From NCBI GenBank assembly GCA_039654915.1, contig CM077594.1:69682393-69746392 (forward strand): 64,000 bases of DNA, read 5' to 3'. This DNA is from Aquilaria yunnanensis. Taxonomy: Eukaryota; Streptophyta; Magnoliopsida; Malvales; Thymelaeaceae. Shown here piece by piece: positions 11,439-23,482 of this stretch (positions are counted from its first letter, which is position 1; each line of letters starts with the position of its first letter). Both the position numbers and the translations under genes were made by a program. The notes under the pieces were generated by a model. That model was not told where the DNA came from. It made no database searches and was given only the letters and a program-made list of their open reading frames with translations.

Positions 11439-12586
11439 TGTTACCCACTCCGGGGTAGTCCAGTTAGGGTGAGAAAACTGTTCATTTAAACTCCAAGGAT
11501 TGGTAATGTTCTGTAGGCCATCAGAACACTACCCTTAGTGTGCGTACCCAAGTGGCGCTCTTGGGAACTATGTAAACACATGCATATTGGTCCAACCATC
11601 ACACATATATTCAAATTTCATGCACACCATGCCAGCTAAGAAGGAAAACACTAGCACAAGTCTTAGTTTTGGCTTCCACACATTAGGCAATCTTGTTAAG
11701 TTCTAGTGACCAGCTACAGCACCTGTAACTTCCACTAAAACACTGTATCATACTAGCCACATACCCCCTGTTTTATTTACTCCATTATCAAGTAGAGACT
11801 TAGATCAAACCAAGGAATTTTGTTTTACAACAATTGCCTACCTATGGACCAAGTTATGGATTTTTTAAGTTGGTTACAAAATTCTGACCAAATGAACAGT
11901 AACTTAGCCAAATTTGCAACGTCATATCTTTGGCTACATGGCTCCAAATTCAGAAATTCTAAATCCCAATTCAACCTCTAGATTTTCTCTAGGTTCAGTC
12001 AAAATTTCATACCAAGATTCATTCTAAACTGGGAGATATTCAACTTTAGGTACAGGGTCAAAATTCTGGTCACTTTATGACCATTTTGCCCATATAAAAT
12101 TTCATAAGCGTGCAAACACTTCATTCACAAGGGAAAAACCCTCCAAGGCTATCCCATATATGTCCATTACACATAGGAATTATATTCCCTTTTTTTTTAA
12201 CAATGTTATGCGGCCAAAACAGAATTTACAAGTAAGCAGCCTATCATTCACACTTAGGCAGCTTTGCACCACATCACATACATAGCCAAAACATTACTCA
12301 AATGTTCACATACGTGTCTCATTTTACATAAAATATATGTACATGCATACATGCACTACAATATGGTCTTAACTCAGCTAAATAAGCACCCTAGGTTACA
12401 GGAGGTCCTGAGACACAACGGATGCCAAAAACAGGATGCTGGATAGCTGCTGGACAACACAGTAAGTACCACCATTAAAAATACCAAATGTGCTCCTAAA
12501 ATAACCAAAATTTCTAGATCACAACTAGACATATGGAGGTTCATGTACCTGAACTTTCAGATCAAAACTCAAACCACAAAGCTTAG

Positions 12587-13446
12587 TGATGCTCGGGCGC
12601 TTCATCGTTGGTAGTCATGGTGACTGATGGAGGGACTCCCGGAGAGGAAGAACGCCTGATGGCCATTTTGCCCAAGGGAGAGTACCTGAGATGCTCAGAA
12701 AAAGTGGGTTAGGAGGTGCCCAAGTTATTATTCCGGGGAGGAGCCTCCAACGCCCAAGTCAGTGGTGCTGAGAGAAGGCAGAGGAAATAGCACTGAGGGG
12801 TTCAGTGGACTCGCCTGACAGTGTTTTCTCAGAGTGAGGAGTCAGGATATTTGCCACCCCGCCAGCTAGATATTGTTTCCTGGTATTTATAGGAGTGCCT
12901 AGCCCGTTCAGATCTTGACACGTGTACGGTCAGATGTTCCTGAATTTCTGGGCGTAGGGGGCAAGTAGCCGGTGGCAGGCCCCTTGAGCCTTGAGCCGAG
13001 ACGGGCCATGACGTGACTTTGATGGTGTTGGCGTGTCAGGGCACCGTTTAAGGCGACTTGTGATGTCTGTCGAGCAACATGTCAGAGGCTTCCTTAAATG
13101 CTCCTGCCGTACTCCCGAGGTCCCTGGGCGAGGTCGTCCTCTGGTACGGACGGTGCTTCTTCGGGAAACATGCCCTCAGTTCGGGGGTTCCCAGCTTCAA
13201 GGAGTTTCGCCTTCGGGGAGATCATGTTCGGCCCACGATAGCTGGTGCCTCTTTTCCGAAGGCGATCTGTTCACAACCTCGGGGGGGCTCGTAGTATCCT
13301 CAAGTTTCCTGGCATGCCGGGCTCGGAGCTCTTCGGCTATCTCCCGAGGTGTATGATCCCACCTTTTCTTGGGTAGCACCAGTTTCTTCTGGCCATTCTT
13401 GTGGCAGGGAGTTCGGCCAGATAGAGGCGATAGCCTTTGGCTATCA
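12587..13446 (-). repeat. Element A 3' LTR
   Basis: Plus-strand edges TGATGCTCGG and GGCTATCA. A minus-strand TATAAATA lies at 12884-12891. The sense-strand start is the short palindrome GATAGCC-AAA-GGCTATC found at the LTR starts of A, B and C. Confidence 0.95.
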
Positions 13447-13450
13447 CATG

Positions 13451-13460
13451 CCCCCCCTTT
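13451..13460 (-). promoter_or_regulatory. Element A polypurine tract
   Basis: Minus-strand AAAGGGGGGG four bases before the LTR start; primes plus-strand DNA synthesis. Confidence 0.85.
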
Positions 13461-13499
13461 GGAAAGCCGAAGTGAAGACTTCGGTTTTGCATCTCTTTC

Positions 13500-13735
13500 C
13501 AAGGTTGTTCTGTGGGAGTCTATAGAGAGTAACACCTGTGTCGAAGGTACACCTCTTGCCAAAAGGTGTGGGCTGCTCGGCCTTGGCCTTTTTGTTTTTG
13601 TTTTTTGTTTTTTTTTTTTTGGTGTCTCCGAGGCAAAGCCTGTGCCGAAGATACACCTCTTGCCCGAAGGTACGGGCTTTTCGGCCATAGCCCATCTTCT
13701 GGTGTCTTCGAGGCAACCTGCTTCTTTGCTTTTGC
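13500..13735. repeat. Degenerate tandem repeat near the 3' end of A
   Basis: Two copies, about 103 bases apart, of a block containing CGAAGRTACACCTCTTGCC (near 13540 and 13643), the first followed by a long T run at 13595-13620. Related blocks occur in B (about 38450-38560) and as a clear 79-base array in C. Confidence 0.7.
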
Positions 13736-13980
13736 AGGTCTGTGCAGCGTCGCGTCTGATGGCCAAGCGCGTCAGTCTGAGCGACGCGTCCCAGTTTTTT
13801 AGTGATGTCAGAAGACGTGTCTCCTATTTTGGTGCGATTGTTGACATGTGGCGCACTGTCATTTGAGGAGAGTCGCGTCGGTTGCAGAGATCGTGTCTTT
13901 TCAGGCACAGAGAGCAGTTATGGAACCGGTTCACCTTCAAAGGGCACTTATGATGACGTTTCGGTTATCCACCCTCGGCC

Positions 13981-13988
13981 TATAAATA
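13981..13988 (+). promoter_or_regulatory. TATA box of the antisense gene in A
   Basis: TATAAATA on the plus strand, 269 bases before the ATG at 14250. B and C carry TATATATA at the equivalent place on their antisense strands. Confidence 0.75.
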
Positions 13989-14249
13989 GGCCATTCCATC
14001 GTAAGTCCCTTCTACTTTTGCTACTGCTCCTTTCTCTGCTTTCCTCTGTTTTTGCGCTTTCCCTTGTTTTCTGCGGCAGAGCTGTCTTAACAGAGCTTTT
14101 TTCCGGCAACCTTTCACGACGGCGACCTCAGATTTTGGCAAATCTTTTGGTGGGTTTTTGTTTTCCAGAGTGTTTTGATCCCTCTGTTCTTTCGATTTTT
14201 TTCCGGAAACTGTTTTCTTGCCTTTTCCGAACTCATTTTTTTGTCCAAA

Positions 14250-16606
14250 ATGCCTATCCCTGAGAGCTGGCAGGCTCTTTTATCCCATCCTTGTTGCACT
14301 ACCCCTAAAAAATTAGAGAGGTGGAAGAAGTTCTTTCTTCCTTCTTACGCCATTACCCGGCTGCCACGACCTGACCACTATGCTTTTTCAAACCATAGTA
14401 CCGAGGTTACCGTTTTCCGAGCCCAGCTGAAGGCCGGACTTCGGTATCCTCCCCCGAAGATGGTTTGTGAGTTCTGCCAATTTCATGGCATTGCTGTGAA
14501 TCAGCTTCCCCCGAACTCGTACTGCTATTTTAACGCCTTCCTCTGTATGTGTGGCGTCTTCGGGATAAAACCCCATTTTATAATATTCATGCAGTACTAC
14601 AAGCTCTTCGTGGTCCCAAAGGGTGGCTTCTACTTTATGGTACCTCGGGGATCCGGGAGCAAAAAATTCATGTTCACCTTCGCCACCAAGGACAGCTAGC
14701 GGGGGTGGCAACAGAAATTCTTCTTCCTGAAGATGGAGGAGGCCTGGTCGTATGTTCCGACCAAATGGGCTCAGGGAAAGCTAGATGTGGACGTCGTTGA
14801 TCCGACGTTGTTGTTGACTCCAGAGTTGGCTTCCACTTTCGCGGACTTCGACGGCCGCATCCGCGCCGTCTCTGACTGGGCTCCCGAGGTCGCTCCGCGC
14901 TCTCTGTACCCCTTCCCTATCAACTGGAGGTTGATGACCGAAGAGGTCCTCCGGGAGTTAAAGGTGGTTAAAGAGCACGAGACCGACCTCGAGATGCCAG
15001 CTCCTGCCATCGCCGGGAAGGATTCCTGGTTGGTGCAGCTCCTTCGGGAGGAAATCTCTTTCAAAACGGTTGTCAAAAGTGAGTTATCTTCTACTCCCTT
15101 ATTGTTTTTCCCTCGGACTTACGCTGATGTCTTTTTTCTTTTTCAGAGATAGGCGACGGGACTGCTGCATTTTACAAGTCCCTTTTCTCCGGCCAGGTGG
15201 AGAAGGGCGATCAGACAAAGAAGGCGGCTTCCCGAAGGCAGAAATCTACTGGCGCTGGGCCTTTGGCGAAACTGGCAAAGAATACTGCCCAGGTTCCTCT
15301 GGAGGAAATTTTTGAGGAGGCTGATGAGAAGCCTAGGGCAGCCGAGATTCCGCCGACCGAGGCTTCTGCCGAGGTCCCTGCCGCTGCCGAGGTTCCTTCC
15401 GCCGACGTCCCTCCCCAGAGCCCTTCAGCTCCGAAGGCCTTTCTGGAGGCCATGGTGGAGGGTCCTTCTGCCGAGGAGCAGCATAGGAGGAAAGGAAAGG
15501 GGATTCCGACCGAGGAGCCTCAGGACTCCGAGGACGTCATGGTCGAACTGCCGCTAGGTTTGTTGTTTTCAGAACAAGCATGGCTCCTTTTTTCTGAAAT
15601 TTCCTTTGTCTCTGACCTGCTTCTCTTTTTTGCCATGCAGGGGAGTTGCTTACTCTGAACTGGGCGGCCGAAGACGCGAAGACGCGGGCCCTTCGCGATG
15701 CCAAATTCCCGCAAGGGAAGATACCCAAAGAGCCTTTCTGGACATTCACGGAGGACATGAACTTGTACTCCGAGGACTGCCCTGAAATGGCGAAGCAGAT
15801 TTTGAAGGGGGTGCTTACAGAGGCCTCCTTCAAGGCTATTGCGGCAGCCCATCCGGGCGATGACACCCTCGTCGCGAAAGTCACCGAGCATGCTGCTCAG
15901 GTATGCTCTTCACACCTTTTTCCCTTCAATTTTTCCTAAGTGCTTGGCTCTTACTGACCTTGCGTTCATTCTTTCGCAGCTGCTGGGGTACGCCGGCTTT
16001 CTCTGAGTTCGGGTGGCCAGGCAGACGGTGTTCCGAGCTTCAGCCTTAGAAGCCTTAGAGAAAGCGAAGATCACGCGCTCGGAATTGGCCGCCAAGAACC
16101 AGCAGCTGGCAGATGCTGCGAAGAAAGAAGTTGCTGCCCTTCGGGAGGAGTTCCAGAAGGAGAAGGAAGACCTTGAGAAGAACTCCTCTCTGAAGATTGC
16201 TGACCTCGGCGATCAGGTGAAAGGGATGCTTGCTGCCAACCAAGACCTTCTCAAAGATAAGTCAGATTCTGACAATCTCATTCGGTCGTTGGTGAGTGAG
16301 AAAAAGGCTCTTGAAGCCGAGGTCCAGTCTTTGAAGAAGGAGCCTGATGCGAAGAAGAGGGTGAAGGAGCTGAAGAAGGAGGTTGCAGACTTGAAGGACG
16401 AGCTCGAGGACCTTGAGGTTGAGAAGGACAAATCCGACCAAATGACCAAGGTCGCCTTTCAGGATGGATTCTTCCTTGCTCGGCACCAAGTCCTTGAGAG
16501 GTTCCCAGGTCTGGACCTCTCTTTTTTGGAAGCTCTAAACATTCCCGAGGGGGCCTCGGTGGTCCTGGTCAAAAATCGAGCACCTGAACCTGCCTTCCGT
16601 ACTTAG
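14250..16606 (+). pseudogene. Antisense four-exon extra gene of element A
   Basis: Exons 14250-15078, 15147-15557, 15641-15900 and 15980-16606 join in phase to 709 codons; introns of 68, 83 and 79 bases all have GT...AG ends. Exon 1 (residues 1-276) contains AGLRYPPPKMVCEFCQFHGI and NQLPPNSYCYFNAFLCMC, like the plant 'putative gypsy type transposon' domain (PF04195-like). Exon 2 is an acidic Pro/Ala/Glu-rich linker with a basic patch. Exon 3 has PFWTFTEDMNLYSEDCPEMA. Exon 4 is a Lys/Glu-rich coiled coil of roughly 120 residues ending in a conserved FQDGFFLARHQ and LDLSFLEALNIPEG block. Two stops, TAG at 14697 (from TGG) and TGA at 16004, interrupt it. Convergent with pol, whose end lies 550 bases away. 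Extra antisense genes are known from Tat elements; their function is not established. Confidence 0.87.
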
Positions 16607-16789
16607 GCTCCCGAGACGTCGAGACGCTGGTGGCTCCCGGGACGCCGAGAACCCTTAGGCTGTTTTAGGGGCCTTTTCCTTTTTTCCTCTTCGTTTTTTA
16701 TGCTCCTTCTTCGGGCACTTCTTCTTTGTAAGCCTGATCATTCCCAATGAACATATTTTTTGGCTAAGTCTTTTTTGCAAGATTTTGCA

Positions 16790-17065
16790 TTTTCATTGTC
16801 CCGAACAAGTTCGCTCAAGAGACTTCGGGAAACCTGCAATCACAAAAATTTATTCTCCGCTTTTTGCGACGAGTACTTTCACGAGATTTTTTGCATTTTT
16901 CCAAGTGTGATGGCTCAAGGGACTTCGGAAAATCACATCTGTGCTTTTTCATGGCGAGTACTTTCGCAAGATTTTTGTTTTCCATTTTCCTGAGCGTGAT
17001 GGCTCAAGGGACTTCAGAAAATCACATCTGCGCTTTGTCATGGCGAACACCTTCGTGGAATTCTG
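16790..17065. repeat. Tandem repeat between pol and the antisense gene of A
   Basis: Three imperfect units of about 90-100 bases, each with GGCTCAAGGGACTTCGG followed by AAATCAC (near 16811, 16911 and 17000). It lies between the converging 3' ends. C has a related 55-base array here. Confidence 0.8.
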
Positions 17066-17156
17066 TCTTGCACCATTTTGTACACTTAAGAATTTTTTCT
17101 CAAGGACATTCTGTACTTAGGATATTTTTTGCATAACACAATCCTTCCGCTCCATC

Positions 17157-20100
17157 TTAAGCGTAAAATTTCTTCAGGGCATCTGAGTGCGAAGCGTTTT
17201 TCAATTCTACGCCTTCGGTGTTGCCAAGTTTGTACACGCCTTTTTGTACTTCGGCAAGAACCAGATAAGGTCCTTCCCAGTTCGCGCGAAGTACCCCGTG
17301 AGATGGCTTTCGGGGTGCAAAGTCAGCCTTTCGGAGAATGAGGTCCCCTTTCTTGATTTCTTTTGGCCTGGCTCGTAAATTTATAGTCGCCGCCACTCTT
17401 TGCTGGAAAGCTTTTCTTCTCAGCTCAGCTATTTCTCTGTGTTCGTCGACGAGGTCGAGCTTCATTCTCAGGCCGAGGTCGTTTCCACCTTCATCAAATA
17501 CTTGCACCCGTACTGATGGTCTAACTATCTCGATAGGGATGATGGCCTCCGTTCCGAAGACGAGTGAGAAGGGAGTCTCCCCTGTGGCTCTTCGGGGCGT
17601 CGTTCGGTAACTCCATAATACGCTTTGGAGTTCTCCTGGCCATTTCCCTTTTGCTTCCCCCAGTCTCTTTTTCAGGCCATCTTTTGCGGTCCTGTTAGAT
17701 ACCTCCACCTGCCCGTTGCTTTGAGGGTGAGCTACTGGGGTGAAGTGCATCTTTATTCCGAGGTCGCTGGTAAATTCCTGGAATCCTTTGTCTATAAATT
17801 GGGATCCATTATCAGCCACTAGTACTCTCGGTATGCCAAATCTGCATACGATGTTCTTCCATACAAACTTCTGCACTTCTTTTGCCGAGATAGTTGCTAG
17901 CGGTTCTGCCTCGACCCATTTGGAGAAATAGTCTACTGCTACCACGCAGAATTTCACGCCTCCGGGCGCTGAGGGGAGTGGCCCAATAAGGTCTATACCC
18001 CAGACTGCGAAGGGCCAGGGATAGTCAGCCGAAGTTACCATTTCCGAGGGTGCCCTCTGGATGTTTGCGTGTTTCTGGCAACTACCGCATTTCAAGACGA
18101 ACTGCTTTGCGTCCTTTCTCAGGGTAGGCTAGAAGTATCCGTGGCAAATTATCACTGCTGCCAGGGCATCGGTTCCAATGTGTGAACCACACATGCCTTC
18201 GTGGACTTCTTCAAGGATCATTTCAGTATCTTCTTCGTTCACACATCTTTGCAGCGGATTCGCATATCCCTGTCAGTATAGTTCTTCACCGATTAGGAAG
18301 AAACGGCCGGAGCGCCTTCACAGTTTTGTAACGTCACCAGGGTCTTCGGGGAGCACATTTTCCGCGAGGTACCTTTTTATTGGATCCCTCCAGCCTTTTC
18401 CCGAGGTCGCTATGCTCAGTACTGAGATGCTTGGATGGTCTAGCACCTCGGTGTAGGTTTTTGACTTCGCCAAGCAGTCTGCCTCGGTGTTTTTCCGTCG
18501 AGGTACATTTTCGATCCGTACGGCGTCAAACTCTTGAATGAGTTTTGCTACCAGCTCGTGGTATTTTGCCAAGGTTGGGTCCTTCGCCCCATAGTCTCCT
18601 GCCGTCTGCCGAACTACTAGCTGGGAATCGCTGTGAGCCTTTAAGTTTCTCACGCCAATTTTTCTGGCCAGTCATAATCCCGCCATGAGGGCCTCATACT
18701 CAGCCACATTGTTAGTGACGTTGAACCTAAACTTGATAGCCTTCATTACCTCTAGACCTTCGGGGCCTCTGATAATTACCCCAGCTCCCTAGTGCTCGGA
18801 CCCCGAGGCTCCGTCAACATGTAAGGTCCATTCTGGCTCACCTTCGTTCAGATCCGGTTGACTGTCCTCAGTGGTGGGTATTTCGGCAATGAATTCTGCC
18901 AGTGCTTGAGCTTTTATGGCCTTCCGAGGTTCGTAGGTGATATCGTGCTCGCCAAGCTCTATACACCACTTGGAGAGCCTTCCCAAATGATCCACTTTCA
19001 TCATAACGTCTCGTAGTGGCAGGCTACTTCGGACGATGATGGGGTAAGCCTCAAAGTATGGTCGCAGCCTTCTCCCTGCAAGCACCAAGGCGTATATAGC
19101 TTTTTGCAGCAGAGGGTACCTGACTTCGGTGCCATGCAGGGATTTGCTTACATAGTAGACCGGCCATTGTTTTGGCCCTTTTTCTTTCACGAGGACCGAG
19201 CTCACAGCTTTTTCCGTGACGGCGAGGTATAATACGAGGGGCTCTCCCTCGCAAGGTTGTCGTAGAGTCGGCAGGCTGGCCAGGTATATTTTGAGTTCTT
19301 CCCACGCTTTTTGGCAGTCTTGATCCCAAGGGTGATCATCCTTTCCGAGGTTGCCTTCCTTTTTTGCTGCCTTAGTGAGGACTTTGAAGAAAGGCCGACA
19401 CCTATCTCCGTACCTGGAAATGAACCTGCTAAGAGAGGTTCTTCTTCTGGTGAGTCTCTGCACATCTTTTACTGTGGTAGGAGTTCGGAACTCGAGCAGA
19501 GCCTTAATTTTTTTGGGGTTAGCATCGATGCCTCTTTTGGATACCATGTACCCAAGGAACTTTCCCGAGGTCACCCCGAACATGCATTTTTCAGGATTGA
19601 GATGAATCCCGAAGGCTCTGAGCTTTTGGAAGGTTTCCTCTAGATCTACAACGTGGTTGCGAGGGAGCTTGCTTTTGACTATCATATCGTGAACATACAC
19701 CTCCATGTTTCTCCCCATTTGGTCCTTAAAGACCTTGTTCATCAACCTTTGGTAGGTGGCTCCTGCATTTTTAAGCCCGAAGGGCAACTTGACGTAGCAG
19801 TACGTTCCTCCCTCGGTGATGAAGCCGGTTTTTTCTTCATCTTCGGGGTCCATCCTTATTTGATGGTAGCCGCTGAAGGCGTCTAGGAAACTCAGGAGCC
19901 CGTATTCGGCAGTTGAGTCTACCAGTTGGTCTATTGGCGGAAGAGGGTATGAGTCTTTCGGGCAAGCATCGTTCAAATTTCTGAAGTCGATGCACATCCA
20001 AAGTTTGCTGCTGCCTTCTTTTGTGGCAATCACCACGTTGCTTAACCATTCGGGGTAACTCACCTCCCTGATGACTTCAGCGTCTAACAGGTGCTGGACT

Positions 20101-21380
20101 TCGGTTTTCACAAAGTTACTCTTATGTGCCGAGATGCTTCGCTTCTTTTGCCGAACAGGCTTTGCTTCCGGGCTTACTTTGAGGCTATGCTGTACTATGC
20201 CAGGGTGCACCCCTGGCATGTCTTTCGGCGAGTAGGCAAAGAGATCTTTATTTCCCAGTAGAAAAGATACAAGGTTTTTCTTGTCACCTTCGGGCAAGCT
20301 CTTCCCTATTCGGGTAGATTGTCCTGGGACAAGTTCCACTGTTTCCGTTTCCGCTCTCGTGGGATCTCCTTCTTTGTCCGTCTCTGGTGCCTTTGCCTCC
20401 ATTGTTTGTGCGAGGTTATTTGCCAGAGCTTTTCGTGCTTTTACAAACACCTTCCTTACCTTGGCTTGATCTATGAAGACCTCTGCATCCCCATCCTTCG
20501 TGGCGAATGTGATAGTCAAGTACTTCACGGCAGGGCGAATATGCAGGTTTCCCTGTGTCTGCCTTCCAAGGATGGCGTTGTACAAAGAAGGAACGTCCAT
20601 GATGATAAATCTCGCCCTTGTGGATGCGTACAACTCAGCTGTTCCGTCGACCGAAGTTCCTTTGATCATCAGGGGGAGGTCAATCCATCCGCGGACAGGT
20701 AGTTCGGACGGTCCAACCCCGAAGGTGGGCGAGGTGACAGGCTTGAGCTCGTTGCTGGAGATGTCCAAATTCGACAGTAAATGCGAGAATAGGACGTCAG
20801 TATTTGATCCATCATCAAGCAACACTCTTTTGACGTCCCAGTTCCCTATCCTTGCCATGATTAGCAGCGGATCGTCATGGGGGAAGATGACGGTGGATCC
20901 ATCCTTGCGAGCCAGTTTCTTTGCCAGACTCTGATATTCCATGACCGCAATCTCTCTGGCCTTCCGCTTCCTTTCCAAGGATGGGAGCCCCGTGGTGATG
21001 GTTTGTATCACCCCTACAGGAGGAGGAGGACGCTTTTTCAGACTTCTGTTTCTCCGTCTGTCGGAGTCGTAGTCCTCGTCTTCGGCCCTTTCTTCCTCAT
21101 CTTTTCTTCCTTTTGGGGAAGGCATCCGCAGATATTTCCGAAGTTGGCTGAGTTTTATCAGTGACTCAATATACTTCTTCAGTTGGAAGCAGTCTTCGGT
21201 GTCGTGGCCGTGGTCGCGATGAAACTGGCAGAACTTCTTGACGTTTTTCTTGTTATCAGCGGTCATGGCCCTTGGCCACCGAATCTGCGTCCCCTGCCTT
21301 TCCAGTGCCATAAGGATGTTTGTCCGTGTAGTGCTCAGAGGTGTGAAGCTTTGAAGTTTGCTTCCCCGCATCCTCCGAGG
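17157..21380 (-). pseudogene. Element A pol (protease, RT, two RNases H, integrase)
   Basis: Same frame as gag. Order from 21380 down: HGHDTEDCFQLKKYIESL zinc-knuckle-like region, protease with VLLDDGSNTDVLF, RT with FLDAFSGYHQIRM and LPFGLKNAGATYQR, then YVHDMIVKS where Asp of the catalytic YVDD has become His, a first RNase H (LYLAVTEKAVSSVL), an archaeal-type second RNase H (LHVDGASGSE, KAHSDSQLVV), and integrase with KCGSCQKHAN, WGIDLIGPL, LVADNGSQF and SNGQVEVSNR. Nonsense codons: TAG 18789-18791, TGA 18672-18674, TGA 18318-18320 and TAG 18129-18131. No frameshift is visible, so decay is by point mutation only. The natural end is at 17157. Confidence 0.95.
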
Positions 21381-22655
21381 TCAGCTTGCATGTTCAGTTG
21401 GATGCCGGGCTTGCTGATTAGACCCTTTGGCGCGGTTGTGACCGGACTTCGGCCCAGCCATTCTCAGCTCCTCGGCAGTCATGTGCTGTTCGTCCCTTCG
21501 GTAAAATTCTCCGAGGGTGTCCGGGGGGTCTTTTGAGAACTCATAAAACAGCTGTGAGTCTTGCCGAAGGCCCCGTGTCATCGCGAGGATGCGTATTTCG
21601 GGCCGGAAGTCCGGGACACTTAGAGCTTCCCTGTTGAATCTTTCGACGTAGTCTTGGATGGTTTCTCCGTTTCTCTGCTCTATGTCGAACATCTGAACAG
21701 GCATCTTTGCCGTTGGCCGGCTTCCAATAAATTGTTGCGCGAAGGCCGTAGACAACTGCTGGAACTCAGTGATGGCTCCTGGGGGCAATGAGTTGTACCA
21801 CGCAGTTGCTGGTCCCGTGAGGGTGACCTCGAAGCATTTACACATGGTAGCATCATCAGCACCATGCATTATCATGCTGCGTCTGTACTTGGTCAGATGG
21901 GCCTGGGGATCAGTGCAGCCATCATAAATCTCCAGCCGAGGTACCCTGAAGTCGCCTGGCATGGCTGCCTCGGCCACGGCCCGGGTGAACGGGGACCCAT
22001 CTTCGCAGAAGGCTCCCGTGAGCTTGTCCCAGACGGGTTTGCGAGCTACTTGTTTTTCCACCCTGCCTAGCCGTGCTAGTATCCTTTCCATGAGAACTGT
22101 GGCGCTAGGCTCTTCCTCTGGGAAGGGAGATCGTCGGGGCCTCTTCGGGGAGCGAGTTTGGCGCTGAGGGGATAGGGACCTCACCTCTGGCGACGAACTC
22201 CTTCGCTGCGAGACTTTCAGTTGCTTGGGCCCTGTTTGTCCCACAGGCCGTTTCCCGAGGGGTATATTCTCCATGGATGACTCTTCTCGCGGGTCTCCGC
22301 TTCCCGAACTGCGATGAGTCGACCTCAGACTTTTCTCCCGAGGGCGTGCAGGTGAGGGAGGTCTTTGGGCCTGTGTCTGCTGTGACCATCTTTGGTAGAT
22401 CTACTGTGTCATTTCGGCCACAACCGAACGCTGAAACTCCCTCATAAAGCTCATAGTGATTACTAGAGGGCGGTCTTCCTCAGACGCAGAAGTTCCTGGG
22501 AGTGTTTGCTCAGCAGCCGGTTGTGTCTTAGGCGCGGACGGAGACCTCGAGAGTCCCTCGTCCTTAGAACGCCGAGTTTCAACGATGGCAATTTCAGAGC
22601 GGTTTCCCACAGACGGCGCCAAATGATGCCCGGGGACTTCATCGTTGGTAGTCAT
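21381..22655 (-). pseudogene. Element A gag
   Basis: Starts at ATG 22655, 32 bases inside the 5' LTR, and reads through the LTR edge and primer-binding site as GHHLAPSVG. A TAG at 22401-22403 (CAG in B and C) cuts it early. From 22274 it reads the capsid core QAHLTKYRRSMIMHGADDAT, GPATAWYNSLPPG, QQFIGSRPTAKMPVQMFD and IQDYVERFNREALSVPDF, the retrotransposon Gag family. It ends at TGA 21381-21383, and pol follows in the same frame without a gap. Confidence 0.93.
22606..22621 (-). promoter_or_regulatory. Element A primer-binding site
   Basis: Minus-strand TGGCGCCGTCTGTGGG two bases from the 5' LTR edge, identical in B and C. The class is common in Tat elements; the exact primer tRNA cannot be told from the window. 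Confidence 0.88.
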
Positions 22656-23482
22656 GGTGACTGATGGAGGGACTCCCGGAGAGGAAGAATGCCTGATGGC
22701 CATTTTGCCCAAGGGAGAGTACCTGAGATGCTCAGAAAAAGTGGGTTAGGAGGTCCCCGGGGTGTTATTCCAGGGAGGAACCTCCGACGCCCAAGTTAGT
22801 GGTGCTGAGAGAAGGCAGAGGAAATAGCACTGAGGGGTTCAGTGGACTCGCCTGGCAGTGTTTTCTCAGAGTGAGGAGTCAGGATATTTGCCACCCCGCA
22901 GCCAGATATTGTTTCCTGGTATTTATAGGAGTGCCTAGCCCGTTCAGATCTTGACACGTGTACGGTCAGATGTTCCTGAATTTCTGGGCGTAGGGGGCAA
23001 GTAGCTGGTGGCAGGCCCCTTGAGCCTTGAGCCGAGACGGGCCATGATGTGACTTTGATGGCATCGGCGTGTCAGGGCACCGTTTGAGGTGACTTGTGAT
23101 GTCTGTCGAGCAACATGTCAGAGGCTTCCTTAAATGCTCCTGCCGTACTCCCGAGGTCCCTGGGCGAGGTCATCCTCTGGTACGGACGGTGCCTCTTGGG
23201 GAAACATACCCTCAGTTCGGGGCTTCCCAGCTTCAAGGAGTTCCGCCTTCGGGGAGATCATGTTCGGCCCGCGATAGCTGGTGCCTCTTTTCCGAAGGCG
23301 ATCTGTTCACAACCTCGCGGGGGCTAGTAGTATCCTCAAGTTTCCTAGCATGCCGGGCTCGGAGCTCTTCGGTTATCTCCCGAGGTGTATGATCCCACCT
23401 TTTCTCGGGTAGCGCCAGTTTCTTCTGGCCATTCTTGTGGCAGGGAGTTCGGCCAGATAGAGGTGATAGCCTTTGGCTATCA
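22624..23482 (-). repeat. Element A 5' LTR
   Basis: Plus-strand edges TGATGCCCGG and GGCTATCA. Minus-strand TATAAATA at 22920-22927. It contains the gag ATG (22653-22655). Confidence 0.95.

Larger units (their letters stand above)
12587..23482 (-). mobile_element. Element A: full-length Tat-lineage Ty3/gypsy retrotransposon
   Basis: Duplication CTTAG (12582-12586 and 23483-23487) flanks a 10,896-base element with LTRs of 860 (left) and 859 (right) bases, TG...CA ends, a primer-binding site, a polypurine tract, gag-pol on the minus strand and an extra spliced gene on the plus strand. The second (archaeal-type) RNase H after the normal one marks the Tat lineage. By hand I count about 37 differences between the LTRs (about 4.3%). 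Gag-pol has nonsense codons and RT has YVHD instead of YVDD, so it is dead. Confidence 0.96.

Noticed and set aside
13197..13908. Minus-strand frames of 189 and 154 residues
   Set aside because: They run across the A LTR edge, polypurine tract and the degenerate tandem repeat; no domain and not shared with B or C.
16213..16489. Ser/Phe-rich minus-strand frames
   Set aside because: Complement of the Lys/Glu-rich coiled-coil exon of A; low complexity is mirrored from the real frame.
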